Position numbers and translations under genes: made by a program. From positions 2,742,001 through 2,806,000 of the forward strand of contig CP034537.1 in assembly GCA_004000515.1 (NCBI GenBank): 64,000 nt of DNA, given 5' to 3'. Source of the stretch: Pseudomonas poae (lineage in GTDB: Bacteria > Pseudomonadota > Gammaproteobacteria > Pseudomonadales > Pseudomonadaceae). Shown here one piece after another: positions 53,367 through 63,085 of this stretch; position 1 is the first letter of the stretch; every line of letters begins with the position of its first letter. Below the pieces are notes generated by a model. It did not search any database. It worked only from the letters and a program-made list of their open reading frames with translations, and was not told the origin of the DNA.

Positions 53367-54097
53367 TTGAGCACACAGGTTGCCAAGAACGCCCGAGAGC
53401 TGTTGCTCAAGGAATACCGTGGGGCCCTCTCCACATTGTCCAAAGCCATGCCCGGCTTTCCGTTTGGCTCGGTCGTGCCCTATTGCCTGGATGAGCAGGG
53501 TCGCCCGCTGATCCTGATCAGCCGCATTGCCAACACACCCACAACCTGCAGAAAGACCCCAAGTGTTCGCTGCTGGTGGGTGAGCGCGAGGCAGATGACG
53601 TGCAAGCGGTCGGGCGCCTGACTTACCTGGCCGAAGCCGAAAAGCTGGAGGAGGGCGCTGCCATCGAGGCTGCCGCCGAGCGCTATTACCGCTACTTTCC
53701 CGACTCGGCCAATTACCATAAGGCCCACGATTTCGACTTCTGGGTACTCAAACCGGTGCGTCACCGTTATATCGGCGGGTTTGGTGCGATTCACTGGGTC
53801 GACCAATTGACGTTGGCGAACCCGTTCGCCGGCAAGGCCGAGTTGAGCATGGTCGAGCACATGAACAGCGATCACACCAAGGCCATCGCCCATTACGTCG
53901 AACTCGCGGGTTTACCCACCTCCGAGCCTGCGCAGTTGGCCGGCATCGACAGTGAAGGCATGCACCTGCGTATTGGCCAATCGTTGCATTGGTTGCCTTT
54001 TGCGGAGTCCTGCAACACGCCGACACAAGTGCGTGAGGCCTTGGTTTCATTGGCCCACGCTGAGGTTTGGCCGAAAAAATCCCCTGCCAATGCTTGA
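53367..54097 (+). CDS. HugZ-family protein, split-barrel FMN/heme-binding fold (frameshifted)
   Basis: About 243 residues. The start is TTG at 53367 (LSTQVAKNARELLLKEYRGAL) with GAGGAG 7 nt before it. LSTLSKAMPGFPFGSVVPY and the C-terminal ELSMVEHMNSDHTKAIAHYV (DUF2470 type) fit the HugZ/pyridoxamine-oxidase-like family, some of which bind or degrade heme. The frame breaks at CC 53530-53531; one more C restores SRIAQHTHNLQKDPKCSLLV. Confidence 0.85.
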
Positions 54098-54163
54098 ATT
54101 CACGAAACGGCGACGTCATCTAAGGTGGACTGGCAAGGCATTCTTGCGTTGAGGAACCATTTG

Positions 54164-54639
54164 ATGCGCCCTTTTTATTGCTCTTTCTGCTATTCCCGGT
54201 GTTGGAGCTGTTCGTATTCGTTCAAGTCAGCGGTGCGATCGGGTTTTTCCCGGCCCTGTTGCTGATCATTCTTGGCTCGATGCTTGGCGTGCTGGTGCTG
54301 CGCGTCGCCGGGCTGGCCACGGCACTGCGTGCCCGTGAAAGCCTGAACCGCGGCGAGCTGCCGGCCCAGACCATGCTCGAAGGCCTGATGATGGCCCTGG
54401 CAGGCGGCCTGCTGATCCTGCCGGGTTTCATCAGCGATGTGGTCGGCTTGGTCATGCTGCTGCCGTTCACCCGCAAGCTGCTGGCCGGCAAGATGCGCCA
54501 GCGTGCTGAAGAGGCAGCGATTCGCCAACGCGCGTTCGCCGACGACCTGCAACCCCGCGGTGGCCCGGCTCCGCGCCAACCGCTGGGGCGTGAAGGTGAT
54601 GTGATCGAAGGCGAATTCGAACATCGCGACAGCAAATAA
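54164..54639 (+). CDS. fxsA: FxsA family membrane protein (frameshifted near the start)
   Basis: About 158 residues. Restoring one T in the run 54172-54176 gives MRPFLLLFLLFPVLELFVFV, the FxsA start, then GFFPALLLIILGSMLG and LAGGLLILPGFISDVVGLVMLLP. The E. coli protein, when overproduced, relieves exclusion of phage T7 by the F plasmid PifA; its normal role is unknown. GAGG lies 9 nt before the ATG. The gene precedes groESL, as in other gamma-proteobacteria. Confidence 0.9.
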
Positions 54640-54651
54640 CCGCTTCACTGG

Positions 54652-54680
54652 CACGGCACCTTTGGGTGCCGTGTTGCATT
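54652..54680 (+). terminator. Terminator after fxsA
   Basis: CACGGCACC and GGTGCCGTG form a perfect 9-bp stem with loop TTTG, followed by TTGCATTTC. Confidence 0.7.
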
Positions 54681-54718
54681 TCACCATCGGTACACGCAAA
54701 AAAATTCCGTCGAGCCCC

Positions 54719-54745
54719 CTTGTAATAAGCTTATGCGCCCTTATG
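54719..54745 (+). promoter_or_regulatory. Probable sigma-32 (RpoH) promoter of groESL
   Basis: CTTGTAA at 54719-54725 and CCCTTATG at 54738-54745, 12 nt apart, close to the heat-shock consensus CTTGAAA/CCCCATnT. It gives a leader of about 130 nt before groES. Confidence 0.65.
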
Positions 54746-54886
54746 TAACGGTCACCGCAAGGTTTCTGGTGGCGACATCAGACAGACTTCAGCGTCTTGC
54801 TTGGCGAGGCGCGACCGGCACAGCCGGAATACAACTTGCCGGTATTGACACCGGCCGATGAAAAACACAATTAGGAGAGATCGACA

Positions 54887-55183
54887 ATGAGCAAGCTTCG
54901 TCCTCTGCACGACCGCGTCGTAATCCGTCGCAGCGAAGAAGAAAAGAAAACCGCTGGCGGTATCGTCCTGCCAGGTTCGGCTGCTGAAAAAGCCAACCAC
55001 GGTGTGATCGTCGCTGCAGGCCCAGGCAAGACTCTGGAAAACGGTGATGTACGTGCGCTGGCCGTTAAAGTCGGTGACAAGGTTGTATTCGGCCCTTACT
55101 CCGGCAGCAACACTGTGAAAGTCGACGGCGAAGACCTGCTGGTTATGGCTGAGAACGAGATTCTCGCCGTTCTGGAAGACTGA
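54887..55183 (+). CDS. groES: Co-chaperonin GroES
   Basis: A 98-residue protein, [20 protein letters not shown], with the mobile loop [22 protein letters not shown] lies before the ATG. Cap of the GroEL cage; groEL follows by 49 nt. Confidence 0.98.
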   Translation: MSKLRPLHDRVVIRRSEEEKKTAGGIVLPGSAAEKANHGVIVAAGPGKTLENGDVRALAVKVGDKVVFGPYSGSNTVKVDGEDLLVMAENEILAVLED

Positions 55184-55220
55184 TTTCCCGCTCATTTTCC
55201 CGTTACTACAAAGTATTTAA

Positions 55221-56879
<1,659 letters not shown>

Positions 56880-56973
56880 GCGACGAGAGTCGCTATAGGT
56901 AGAAGCACCTAGCGGGCTACATCTGGTGGTCATCAACATGGTTTGGTGACCACTTTCCCGCAGAAACAGCTTA

Positions 56974-57012
56974 AAAAAACCCGAAGTCCGGGCGCCAAAG
57001 CCCGGATTTCCG
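56974..57012 (-). terminator. Terminator-like hairpin between groEL and the intron
   Basis: TCCGGGC and GCCCGGA arms around GCCAAA, flanked on the left by seven A. The T-run therefore lies on the minus strand, so it works best for leftward transcription, as expected for the LTA-synthase gene that converges on groEL. Confidence 0.6.
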
Positions 57013-57914
57013 GCACCCACAAGGTGCTTAGAATTCGGCGCAATGTCGCCTATATATCGTGATTTCCTCTCCGGGAATCATCAGAACGATATTCGTACTG
57101 AGCTTGCAGATTTTGAATCACTGCGAGGGAGGTATGGGAAGTCGTGTCTAAAAAAAGCTGGCCTGCTCCTATCTATAGGGCGCAAGCCATAGCTGTCATT
57201 GTCTCAACCAGAAACCGCAAGGTAGACGGGACGCGAGACCTTTTGTTCAGCCAAAAGTAGCCTAGGGATAGTGCGTCGCTGGTAACGGCGGGGTGCGAAG
57301 CTTCCTGACAATGTAGTCCCATGATTCTGTGGTGTGTGGTTACCGTGAGGTGCCATGCAGACCCTGCGAGCAACACGCGGGTGAGACGCTAGGCTGGTTG
57401 GTATGGCCAACGTAAGTGAACTGCTGATAAACACCGTCAACCGCATGGAGCCAAAGTTGCTGATAGGCTTTGACCAAAATGGTGCATGACTGGTTGTCCC
57501 TTTTACATCTGGGGGCACGCTGACATTGAGTCATCGGTGAATAGGCAGGGCCTAACCCATCCTTGTGACGGTTATGGAACTCGGTAAGCCCGTATTTTCG
57601 CCATTGGCCTGTATGGCAAGGCAGGTCGACCGTGAGGAAGACTGTTGAAAATGCGGGTAGAGGATGTCGGAAAAAGCGAACGCCTCCCTGTAATGGGGTT
57701 GGATAAGGGCTCTGCCCTGACTGGAAACGGTGCTGACTTCCGACTGGTCTTTGATCGCGAGAAGGCTTGTAAAGCCATCAAGAACAGACGTTTGTCGGTT
57801 TGACCGGCTGCGTCTAACTCATAGAAATCCCTTGCGGGCGGTGTACTCACTCCCCCACAAGGGCGACGTGCGTCCGCTGCCCTCTGGGGAAATCTTCTCT
57901 GGAGGAAAAGCAAG

Positions 57915-59576
57915 ATGAGTGCGTCTGAAATAGAAGTACCTGCGTCCTCCCATCTGGCCACCAGTTGGCATTCGATAGACTGGGAAACAGGTCATCGACA
58001 GGTGCGAGGGCTACAGGTACGGATCGCGAAGGCAGCTAAGAATCAGCAATGGCGGCAGGTGAAAACCTTGCAGCGTATGCTGGTTCGCTCGTTTGCAGCC
58101 AAGGTGTTGGCGGTTAAACGGGTCACTGAAAACCGGGGTCGCAGGACTCCCGGCGTCGATGGGGAAACCTGGAGCACGCCTGAAAGCAAATGGAAGGCAG
58201 TTTTTCGGTTAGAGCGCAGGGGCTACAAGCCCCGGCCATTGCGGCGGATTTACATTCCCAAAGCAAATGGCCAGCGTAGACCGCTGGGTATTCCGACGAT
58301 GCTGGATCGAGCGATGCAGGCGTTATACCTGCTGGCACTTGAACCGGTGTCTGAGACCACAGCCGACCGAAACTCCTATGGCTTTCGCCCTCACCGTTCC
58401 ACGGCAGATGCAATCGAGCAATTGTTCGTCAATCTCGGTCGCAAGCATTCTGCGCAGTGGGTCATGGAGGGCGATATAAAGGGATGTTTCGACAACATCA
58501 GTCACGACTGGCTGATCACTAACGTCCCGATGGACAAAGTGGTTCTAAGGAAATGGCTGAAAGTGGGATATATGGAATCCGGTCGATTGAATCCGACGGG
58601 GCGGGAACTCCGCAAGGAGGCATCATCTCGCCCGTATTGGCCAACTTGGCCCTTGATGGACTGGAAAAGGAGCTTGAATCTCGATTCGGGCAGCGCAACA
58701 CCAAAGCCAGCTACAAGACCAAGGTCAATTATGTGCGGTACGCAGATGATTTCGTCATCACTGGCATCTCGAAAGAGCTGCTGGAAAACGAGGTAAGACC
58801 CGTTGTTGAAGCCTTTATGGCCAAGCGTGGGTTGAGCCTTGCGGTGGAGAAAAACGCTGTTCACGCATGTGGCGGACGGGTTCGATTTCCTCGGTCAGAA
58901 CGTTCGCAAGTACGGTGACAAGCTGCTGATAAAGCCAGGTCACAAGAACGTGAAAGCATTGCTGGCCAAGGTTAAGGCGTTGGTTGAGGCGAACAAAGCG
59001 GTACCGGCCAGTCTGTTGATCAAGCAGCTCAACCCGGTTATCCGGGGTTGGGCCAATTATCATCGGCCGATTGTCGCTAAGCAGACCTTTAACTATGTGG
59101 ATTACAGGATCTGGAAATTGCTATGGCGATGGTGCAGGCGGCGACATTTGAATCGCTGCAAACGCTGGGTCAAGGAAAAGTACTTCAAGCGTGTGGGAAC
59201 ACGCAGCTGGGTATTTTCCGGGCTACACCCCAGCGGCAAACTGCTCCACTTGTTGTACGCCAGCGATACGCCGATCAAGCGGCACACCAAAATCAAGGCC
59301 GAGGCTAACCCATACGCCCCAGAGGACGAGATGTACTTCGAGCAACGGCTGGAATATGCGTGGCGAAGTTCGGATGAGGGGAAACGGAAAACGCTGAGGC
59401 TCTGGATTGCCCAGAACAAGCGCTGCCCGTTGTGCAAGCAACTAATAACGTTCGATACGGGGTGGAACATTCACCACATCGTCGAGCGGCACAAGGGCGG
59501 TGGCGACGAGCTGGAAAACGTGGAGTTGCTGCACCCCAATTGTCATCGGCAGCTACATGCGCAACTTATTCGGTGA
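57915..59576 (+). CDS. ltrA: Group II intron reverse transcriptase/maturase with HNH endonuclease (two frameshifts)
   Basis: About 553 residues. RT blocks: PLGIPTMLDRAMQALYLLAL, YGFRPHRSTADAIEQL, WVMEGDIKGCFDNISHDWL, GTPQGGIISPVLANLAL and YVRYADDFVIT with the YADD active site. Maturase domain X: PVIRGWANYHRPIVAKQTF. A C-terminal HNH nuclease follows: CPLCKQLITF, WNIHHIVERHKGGGDE, LLHPNCHRQLHAQ. The frame breaks at the G4 run 58598-58601 (one G missing) and at the A5 run 58850-58854 (one A too many). Both look like errors, so the enzyme may be functional. GGAGG lies before the ATG. It promotes splicing and retrohoming of its intron. Confidence 0.93.
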
Positions 59577-59692
59577 TGCTTTATTGCTACCACCATATGT
59601 TGTGCTTCAGTGAATTGGTTCTTGGTGCATGTTGTGTTTATGGTCTTTGCTTGCTAGTCTCCGAGGACATTCTCAATATGTCGAGGTGTCCT

Positions 59693-59917
59693 ATGTCAGG
59701 TAAGAACCAGCACGTTGTAAAGAGGGATGATGGTTGGGCAGTACGTGGTGAGGGGAATTCGAAAGATACCTCGCATCACAGAACCCAGCAGGAAGCCGCT
59801 GAAGCAGCACGCAGCATTGCTCAGAACCAAAAGAGTGAAGTTCTAATCCATGGTCAGGATGGAAAGATCCGCGCCCGGGACTCCTACGGCAACGATCCAT
59901 ATCCACCCAAGGGTTAG
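59693..59917 (+). CDS. DUF2188 protein carried inside the group II intron
   Basis: A 74-residue protein, MSGKNQHVVKRDDGWAVRGE, then EAAEAARSIAQNQKSEVLIH and ARDSYGNDPYPPKG, which is the complete DUF2188 pattern. GAGGTG stands 4 nt before the ATG at 59693; an in-frame ATG at 59678 is weaker. It lies 116 nt after the maturase stop and 49 nt before domain V, so it is inside the intron, in or next to domain IV. The region just upstream is notably AT-rich. DUF2188 proteins are small and of unknown function; this is not a known intron part. Confidence 0.85.
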   Translation: MSGKNQHVVKRDDGWAVRGEGNSKDTSHHRTQQEAAEAARSIAQNQKSEVLIHGQDGKIRARDSYGNDPYPPKG

Positions 59918-59966
59918 GAGCGAGCTCACTGCTGGCTCTCCCATGCGGGAGGGCTTACAAAGGCTT

Positions 59967-60000
59967 GAGCTGTATGCGGGGAAACTCGCACGTACAGTTC
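59967..60000 (+). ncRNA. Group II intron domain V
   Basis: A 34-nt hairpin from GAGCTGTATGCGGGG to CTCGCACGTACAGTTC with a GAAA tetraloop, the AGC catalytic triad at its foot and a two-base bulge on the 3' side. This is the catalytic core and proves the intron. Confidence 0.92.
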
Positions 60001-60061
60001 TTAGGGGAGGGGCGGCCAGCAATGGCCGCTTTCACCCGACAGCCAGCCTTACCCCCGCTCT

Positions 60062-60098
60062 AAAAAGCCCCGCCTGCAGTGATGCAGGCGGGGCTTTT
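60062..60098. terminator. Bidirectional terminator downstream of the intron
   Basis: AAAAAGCCCCGCCTGCA and TGCAGGCGGGGCTTTT form a perfect stem around GTGA, with A and T runs on the two sides. It can serve both the intron side and the leftward LTA-synthase gene. Confidence 0.8.
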
Positions 60099-60104
60099 AT
60101 GGTT

Positions 60105-60249
60105 GTAGTGAGCGGGCTTGTCCCGCGCTGGGGGCGAAGCCGCCCTAAATCCAGGCACCTCGGTCTATCTGAACTACCGTGGCGTCCTTTTTAGGGCGGC
60201 TTCGCCCCCTGCGCGGACGGTGCGACGTTTCGACAAACCCGCTCCCTAC
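60105..60249. repeat. Nested inverted repeat, composite REPIN
   Basis: An outer repeat (GTAGTGAGCGGGCTTGTC at 60105 and GACAAACCCGCTCCCTAC ending 60249) encloses an inner 20-bp repeat (GGGGGCGAAGCCGCCCTAAA at 60130 and its exact inverse at 60190-60209). The inner arms are a separate REP family. Confidence 0.82.
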
Positions 60250-60262
60250 AATCAACGTTCGG

Positions 60263-62200
60263 TCAGTTGCGGGGTGGTGTCCTTGGGGCCTTCCAACTCA
60301 ACAACTGCTGCTTGAACCCGTAACTGGCCGCCTGGTAGTAGGTGATCGCCCGCTGAATCAACGGATCATCACTGCCCACCCGTAACTCCTGGCTCTCACC
60401 CAGGGCCTGGTCGTGGCGACGCAAGCCCAGGCGTGGGCTGAGAATCGCCAGGTCCGTGCCGTCAAACAAACCCAGGTGCTGATAGTTGCCCACCACCACA
60501 CGCGGCGGCAGTGGATTGTCTTGCAGCAGGTTGCGCCCAAAGAACGTCGATTCGTAGCTCAGGTTGATCAAGCCCAGTAGCGTCGGCGCAAGGTCAATCT
60601 GGCTGGCCAACTGCGCGGTTTCCCGGGCTTCGATCAGTTTGGGCGCATAGATGAACAGCGGAATCTGGTAGTTGGTGATAGGCAGGTCTTCCTTGCCCGC
60701 GCTGCCGGCGGTGTGGTCCGCAACGAACACGAAAATAGTGTTGTCGAACCATGGCTTCTGGCGTGCAGCGTCGAGGAATTCACCGATGGCATGGTCGGTG
60801 TACTTCACCGCTCCATCGCGACCGTTGCCGGATTTGATGTCGATGCGCCCGTCCGGATAGGTATAGGGGCGGTGGTTGGAGGTGGTCATCAGTTGCAACA
60901 AAAACGGCTGCTGCTTGGCGTAGTCGGCATCGGCCAGTTTCAGGGTTTGCCGATAGAGGTCTTCATCGGCCATGCCCCAGGCGTTTTTAAATGTAATCTC
61001 CGATTCGGCCACGCTGCTCTGGTCGACGACTCGGTAACCGTTGCCGCTGAAGAACGCATTCATATTGTCGAAGTACCCGCGCCCGCCGTAGACAAACACG
61101 CTGTCGTAACCGATGGCGCTGAGTTGTTGGCCCAGGCTTGCGAAACCACTTTCACGGCCAATGCGTTTGACGATGGAGCGCCCTGGCGTTGGTGGAATCG
61201 CCAGGGTGATCGCTTCCAGACCGCGATCTGTGCGGGTGCCGGTGGCATAAAAGTTATTGAAGTACAGGCTCTGTTTACGCAGGGCGTCCAGGTTGGGCGT
61301 GAGGTTGCGCCCGTCGCCATTACTGCCCATGTATTTGGCGCTAAAGCTTTCGATGGTGACCAGCACGATATTGGGTTTGCGCAAGGTGCCCGGGTTGTCG
61401 ATGGCTCGGCGGATATCCAATGGGTCTTTGCCGATAAATCGGGCGTTAGGCTCGCTCAATTCGGCACGCAGTTGCTTGGCGACCACATCGGTTGGCAGGC
61501 TTTTGTAGAACTGGGTGTAATCCAGTTCGTTGTTTCGGAACGCCGCGAAAAACTGATACGGGCCATTGCTGGCCAACTCGTTCATGTAGGCATTCCCGCC
61601 TTGGGCGCGAGGGCTCTCCTGGCTGATCAACTGCAGGCTGAGGCCGGCCAAGACCAACAGGCTCAGGGCATTCAACAGACGGCCACGCAGGGGCGGCAGG
61701 GGGGCGTTCAATGCCGCATTGAAGGGTTTGCGCAGGGCCAGGCTCAGCACAATCGCCAGCATCGCCAGCAAACTGAGAAGCTTGCCGATCGGGTAGGACT
61801 CCAACAGGTTGTTCAGTACCTCATCGGAGTACACCAGGTAGTCGACGGCGATAAAGTTGAAGCGCACGCCAAATTCATCCCAGAACAACCACTCGGCGAC
61901 GGACGTGAACAGCATGGCAAACAGGCTGACGGTCAGCACTGCTTGCAGGAACCAACGATGGCCGCGGCGACGCCAGAGTGCAGGCGGGCATAGCAGCAGA
62001 TACAGGCCCAAGGGCAGGGCTGCATAGGCTAGAAACCCCAGGTCGTAGAGCAAACCCACGCCAAACACCGGCAGTAAGTTACCGCCAACTTCGTCGAGGT
62101 GAGTGACGAGCAGCACGCCACGCGTGAGCAAGAAAATCACCAGCCATGCGCCAGTGACGAGCAGCAAATAACGCATAGGCGCTGTTTTGAGAAACCCCAT
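60263..62200 (-). CDS. LTA synthase-like membrane sulfatase
   Basis: A 645-residue inner-membrane protein. Five N-terminal membrane segments (YLLLVTGAWLVIFLLTRGVLL, VFGVGLLYDLGFLAYAALPLG) are followed by a periplasmic sulfatase-fold domain with PNIVLVTIESFSAKYMG, the Thr-bearing TGTRTDRGLEAI and FVFVADHTAGSAG (metal site). Related proteins move phosphoglycerol or phosphoethanolamine to envelope sugars. The last residues are uncertain: one extra base near 60298 would give QQLLELEGPKDTTPQLTER and a stop at 60252-60254, more family-like than APRTPPRN. Divergent from colR. Confidence 0.88.
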   Translation of the reverse strand: MGFLKTAPMRYLLLVTGAWLVIFLLTRGVLLVTHLDEVGGNLLPVFGVGLLYDLGFLAYAALPLGLYLLLCPPALWRRRGHRWFLQAVLTVSLFAMLFTSVAEWLFWDEFGVRFNFIAVDYLVYSDEVLNNLLESYPIGKLLSLLAMLAIVLSLALRKPFNAALNAPLPPLRGRLLNALSLLVLAGLSLQLISQESPRAQGGNAYMNELASNGPYQFFAAFRNNELDYTQFYKSLPTDVVAKQLRAELSEPNARFIGKDPLDIRRAIDNPGTLRKPNIVLVTIESFSAKYMGSNGDGRNLTPNLDALRKQSLYFNNFYATGTRTDRGLEAITLAIPPTPGRSIVKRIGRESGFASLGQQLSAIGYDSVFVYGGRGYFDNMNAFFSGNGYRVVDQSSVAESEITFKNAWGMADEDLYRQTLKLADADYAKQQPFLLQLMTTSNHRPYTYPDGRIDIKSGNGRDGAVKYTDHAIGEFLDAARQKPWFDNTIFVFVADHTAGSAGKEDLPITNYQIPLFIYAPKLIEARETAQLASQIDLAPTLLGLINLSYESTFFGRNLLQDNPLPPRVVVGNYQHLGLFDGTDLAILSPRLGLRRHDQALGESQELRVGSDDPLIQRAITYYQAASYGFKQQLLSWKAPRTPPRN

Positions 62201-62401
62201 GTCTACATTCCTTATATCGATGGGCGGCGATCTTCTGCCTGACGCTGTAGTCAGTTTGTGAAGCTATAGTGAAAAACTCGTTGGTTATATGCGTCAGTTG
62301 AAAAAACTAATCGGAACGGCTCGCGGACCTAGCCGCGAGGCACACTTGGCCTTAAGCTGCGCGAGCCAACACGGCCGTTACCGCGTACGGAGACACTGCC
62401 C

Positions 62402-63085
62402 ATGCGAATTCTATTGGTTGAAGACAACCGCGATATTCTGGCCAACCTGGCCGATTACCTGGGGCTCAAAGGCTATACCGTGGACTGTGCGCAGGACGGT
62501 TTGTCGGGGCTGCACTTGGCCGCTACCGAGCATTACGACTTGATCGTGCTCGACATCATGCTGCCTGGCATCGACGGCTACACCTTATGCAAGCGCCTGC
62601 GCGAAGACGCACGCCGCGACACGCCGGTGATCATGCTCACCGCTCGCGACCAATTGGATGACCGGCTGCAGGGCTTCAAGTCTGGCGCCGATGACTACCT
62701 GCTCAAGCCCTTTGCCCTCTCGGAGTTGGCCGCACGTATCGAAGCCGTGCTGCGCCGTGCCCAGGGCGGTGGTCGCCGCGCCTTGCAGGTGGCCGACCTG
62801 CATTACGACCTCGATACTCTGGAAGTCACCCGCGAAGGACGCCTGCTCAAACTAAACCCGGTTGGCTTGAAACTGCTCGCGGTGCTGATGCAAAAAAGCC
62901 CTCACGTGTTGCGCCGCGAAATCCTCGAAGAAGCCTTGTGGGGCGATGACTGCCCGGACAGCGACAGCCTGCGCAGCCACGTCCACCAACTGCGCCAAGT
63001 GATCGATAAACCCTTCGCCAAACCGCTGCTGCAAACGGTGCACGGTGTGGGTTATCGCTTGGCCGAGGGCCGTGATGGAGTTTAA
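62402..63085 (+). CDS. colR: DNA-binding response regulator ColR
   Basis: A 227-residue OmpR-family regulator. The receiver has MRILLVEDNRDI, the phospho-acceptor Asp in LIVLDIMLPGIDGY, and LLKPFALSEL. The winged helix has LNPVGLKLLAVLMQKS, SLRSHVHQLRQVID and TVHGVGYRL. With ColS it controls membrane-integrity genes in response to excess zinc or iron. It overlaps colS by 11 nt. Identity rests on the colS partner and the position next to the LTA-synthase-like gene and groESL. Confidence 0.9.
   Translation: MRILLVEDNRDILANLADYLGLKGYTVDCAQDGLSGLHLAATEHYDLIVLDIMLPGIDGYTLCKRLREDARRDTPVIMLTARDQLDDRLQGFKSGADDYLLKPFALSELAARIEAVLRRAQGGGRRALQVADLHYDLDTLEVTREGRLLKLNPVGLKLLAVLMQKSPHVLRREILEEALWGDDCPDSDSLRSHVHQLRQVIDKPFAKPLLQTVHGVGYRLAEGRDGV

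Larger units (their letters stand above)
57144..60040 (+). mobile_element. Group II intron with RT/maturase-HNH gene and an extra DUF2188 gene
   Basis: About 2.9 kb. The 3' half is certain: maturase gene, 34-nt domain V at 59967-60000, then a domain VI hairpin with a bulged A at 60034, 7 nt from the 3' end CCCGAC at 60040. I put the 5' end at GTGTC (57144), just upstream of a stretch (AAGCTGGCC, AGGGCGCAAGCC) like the start of enterobacterial introns of this type. The preceding GGAAGTC (57137-57143) is complementary to GACTTCC at 57735-57741, a candidate EBS1, although unusually far into domain I. Bases 57144-57914 are domains I-III without genes. The intron lies between groEL and the LTA-synthase-like gene. 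Confidence 0.85.

Noticed and set aside
57043..57143. A short open frame before the intron that could be joined by splicing to 60041
   Set aside because: The joined frame would run through the terminator at 60062 and the REP sequences; no ribosome-binding site precedes it, so an interrupted gene is unlikely.
60713..61993. A 426-codon plus-strand open frame opposite the LTA-synthase-like gene
   Set aside because: Antisense shadow without family features or ribosome-binding site.
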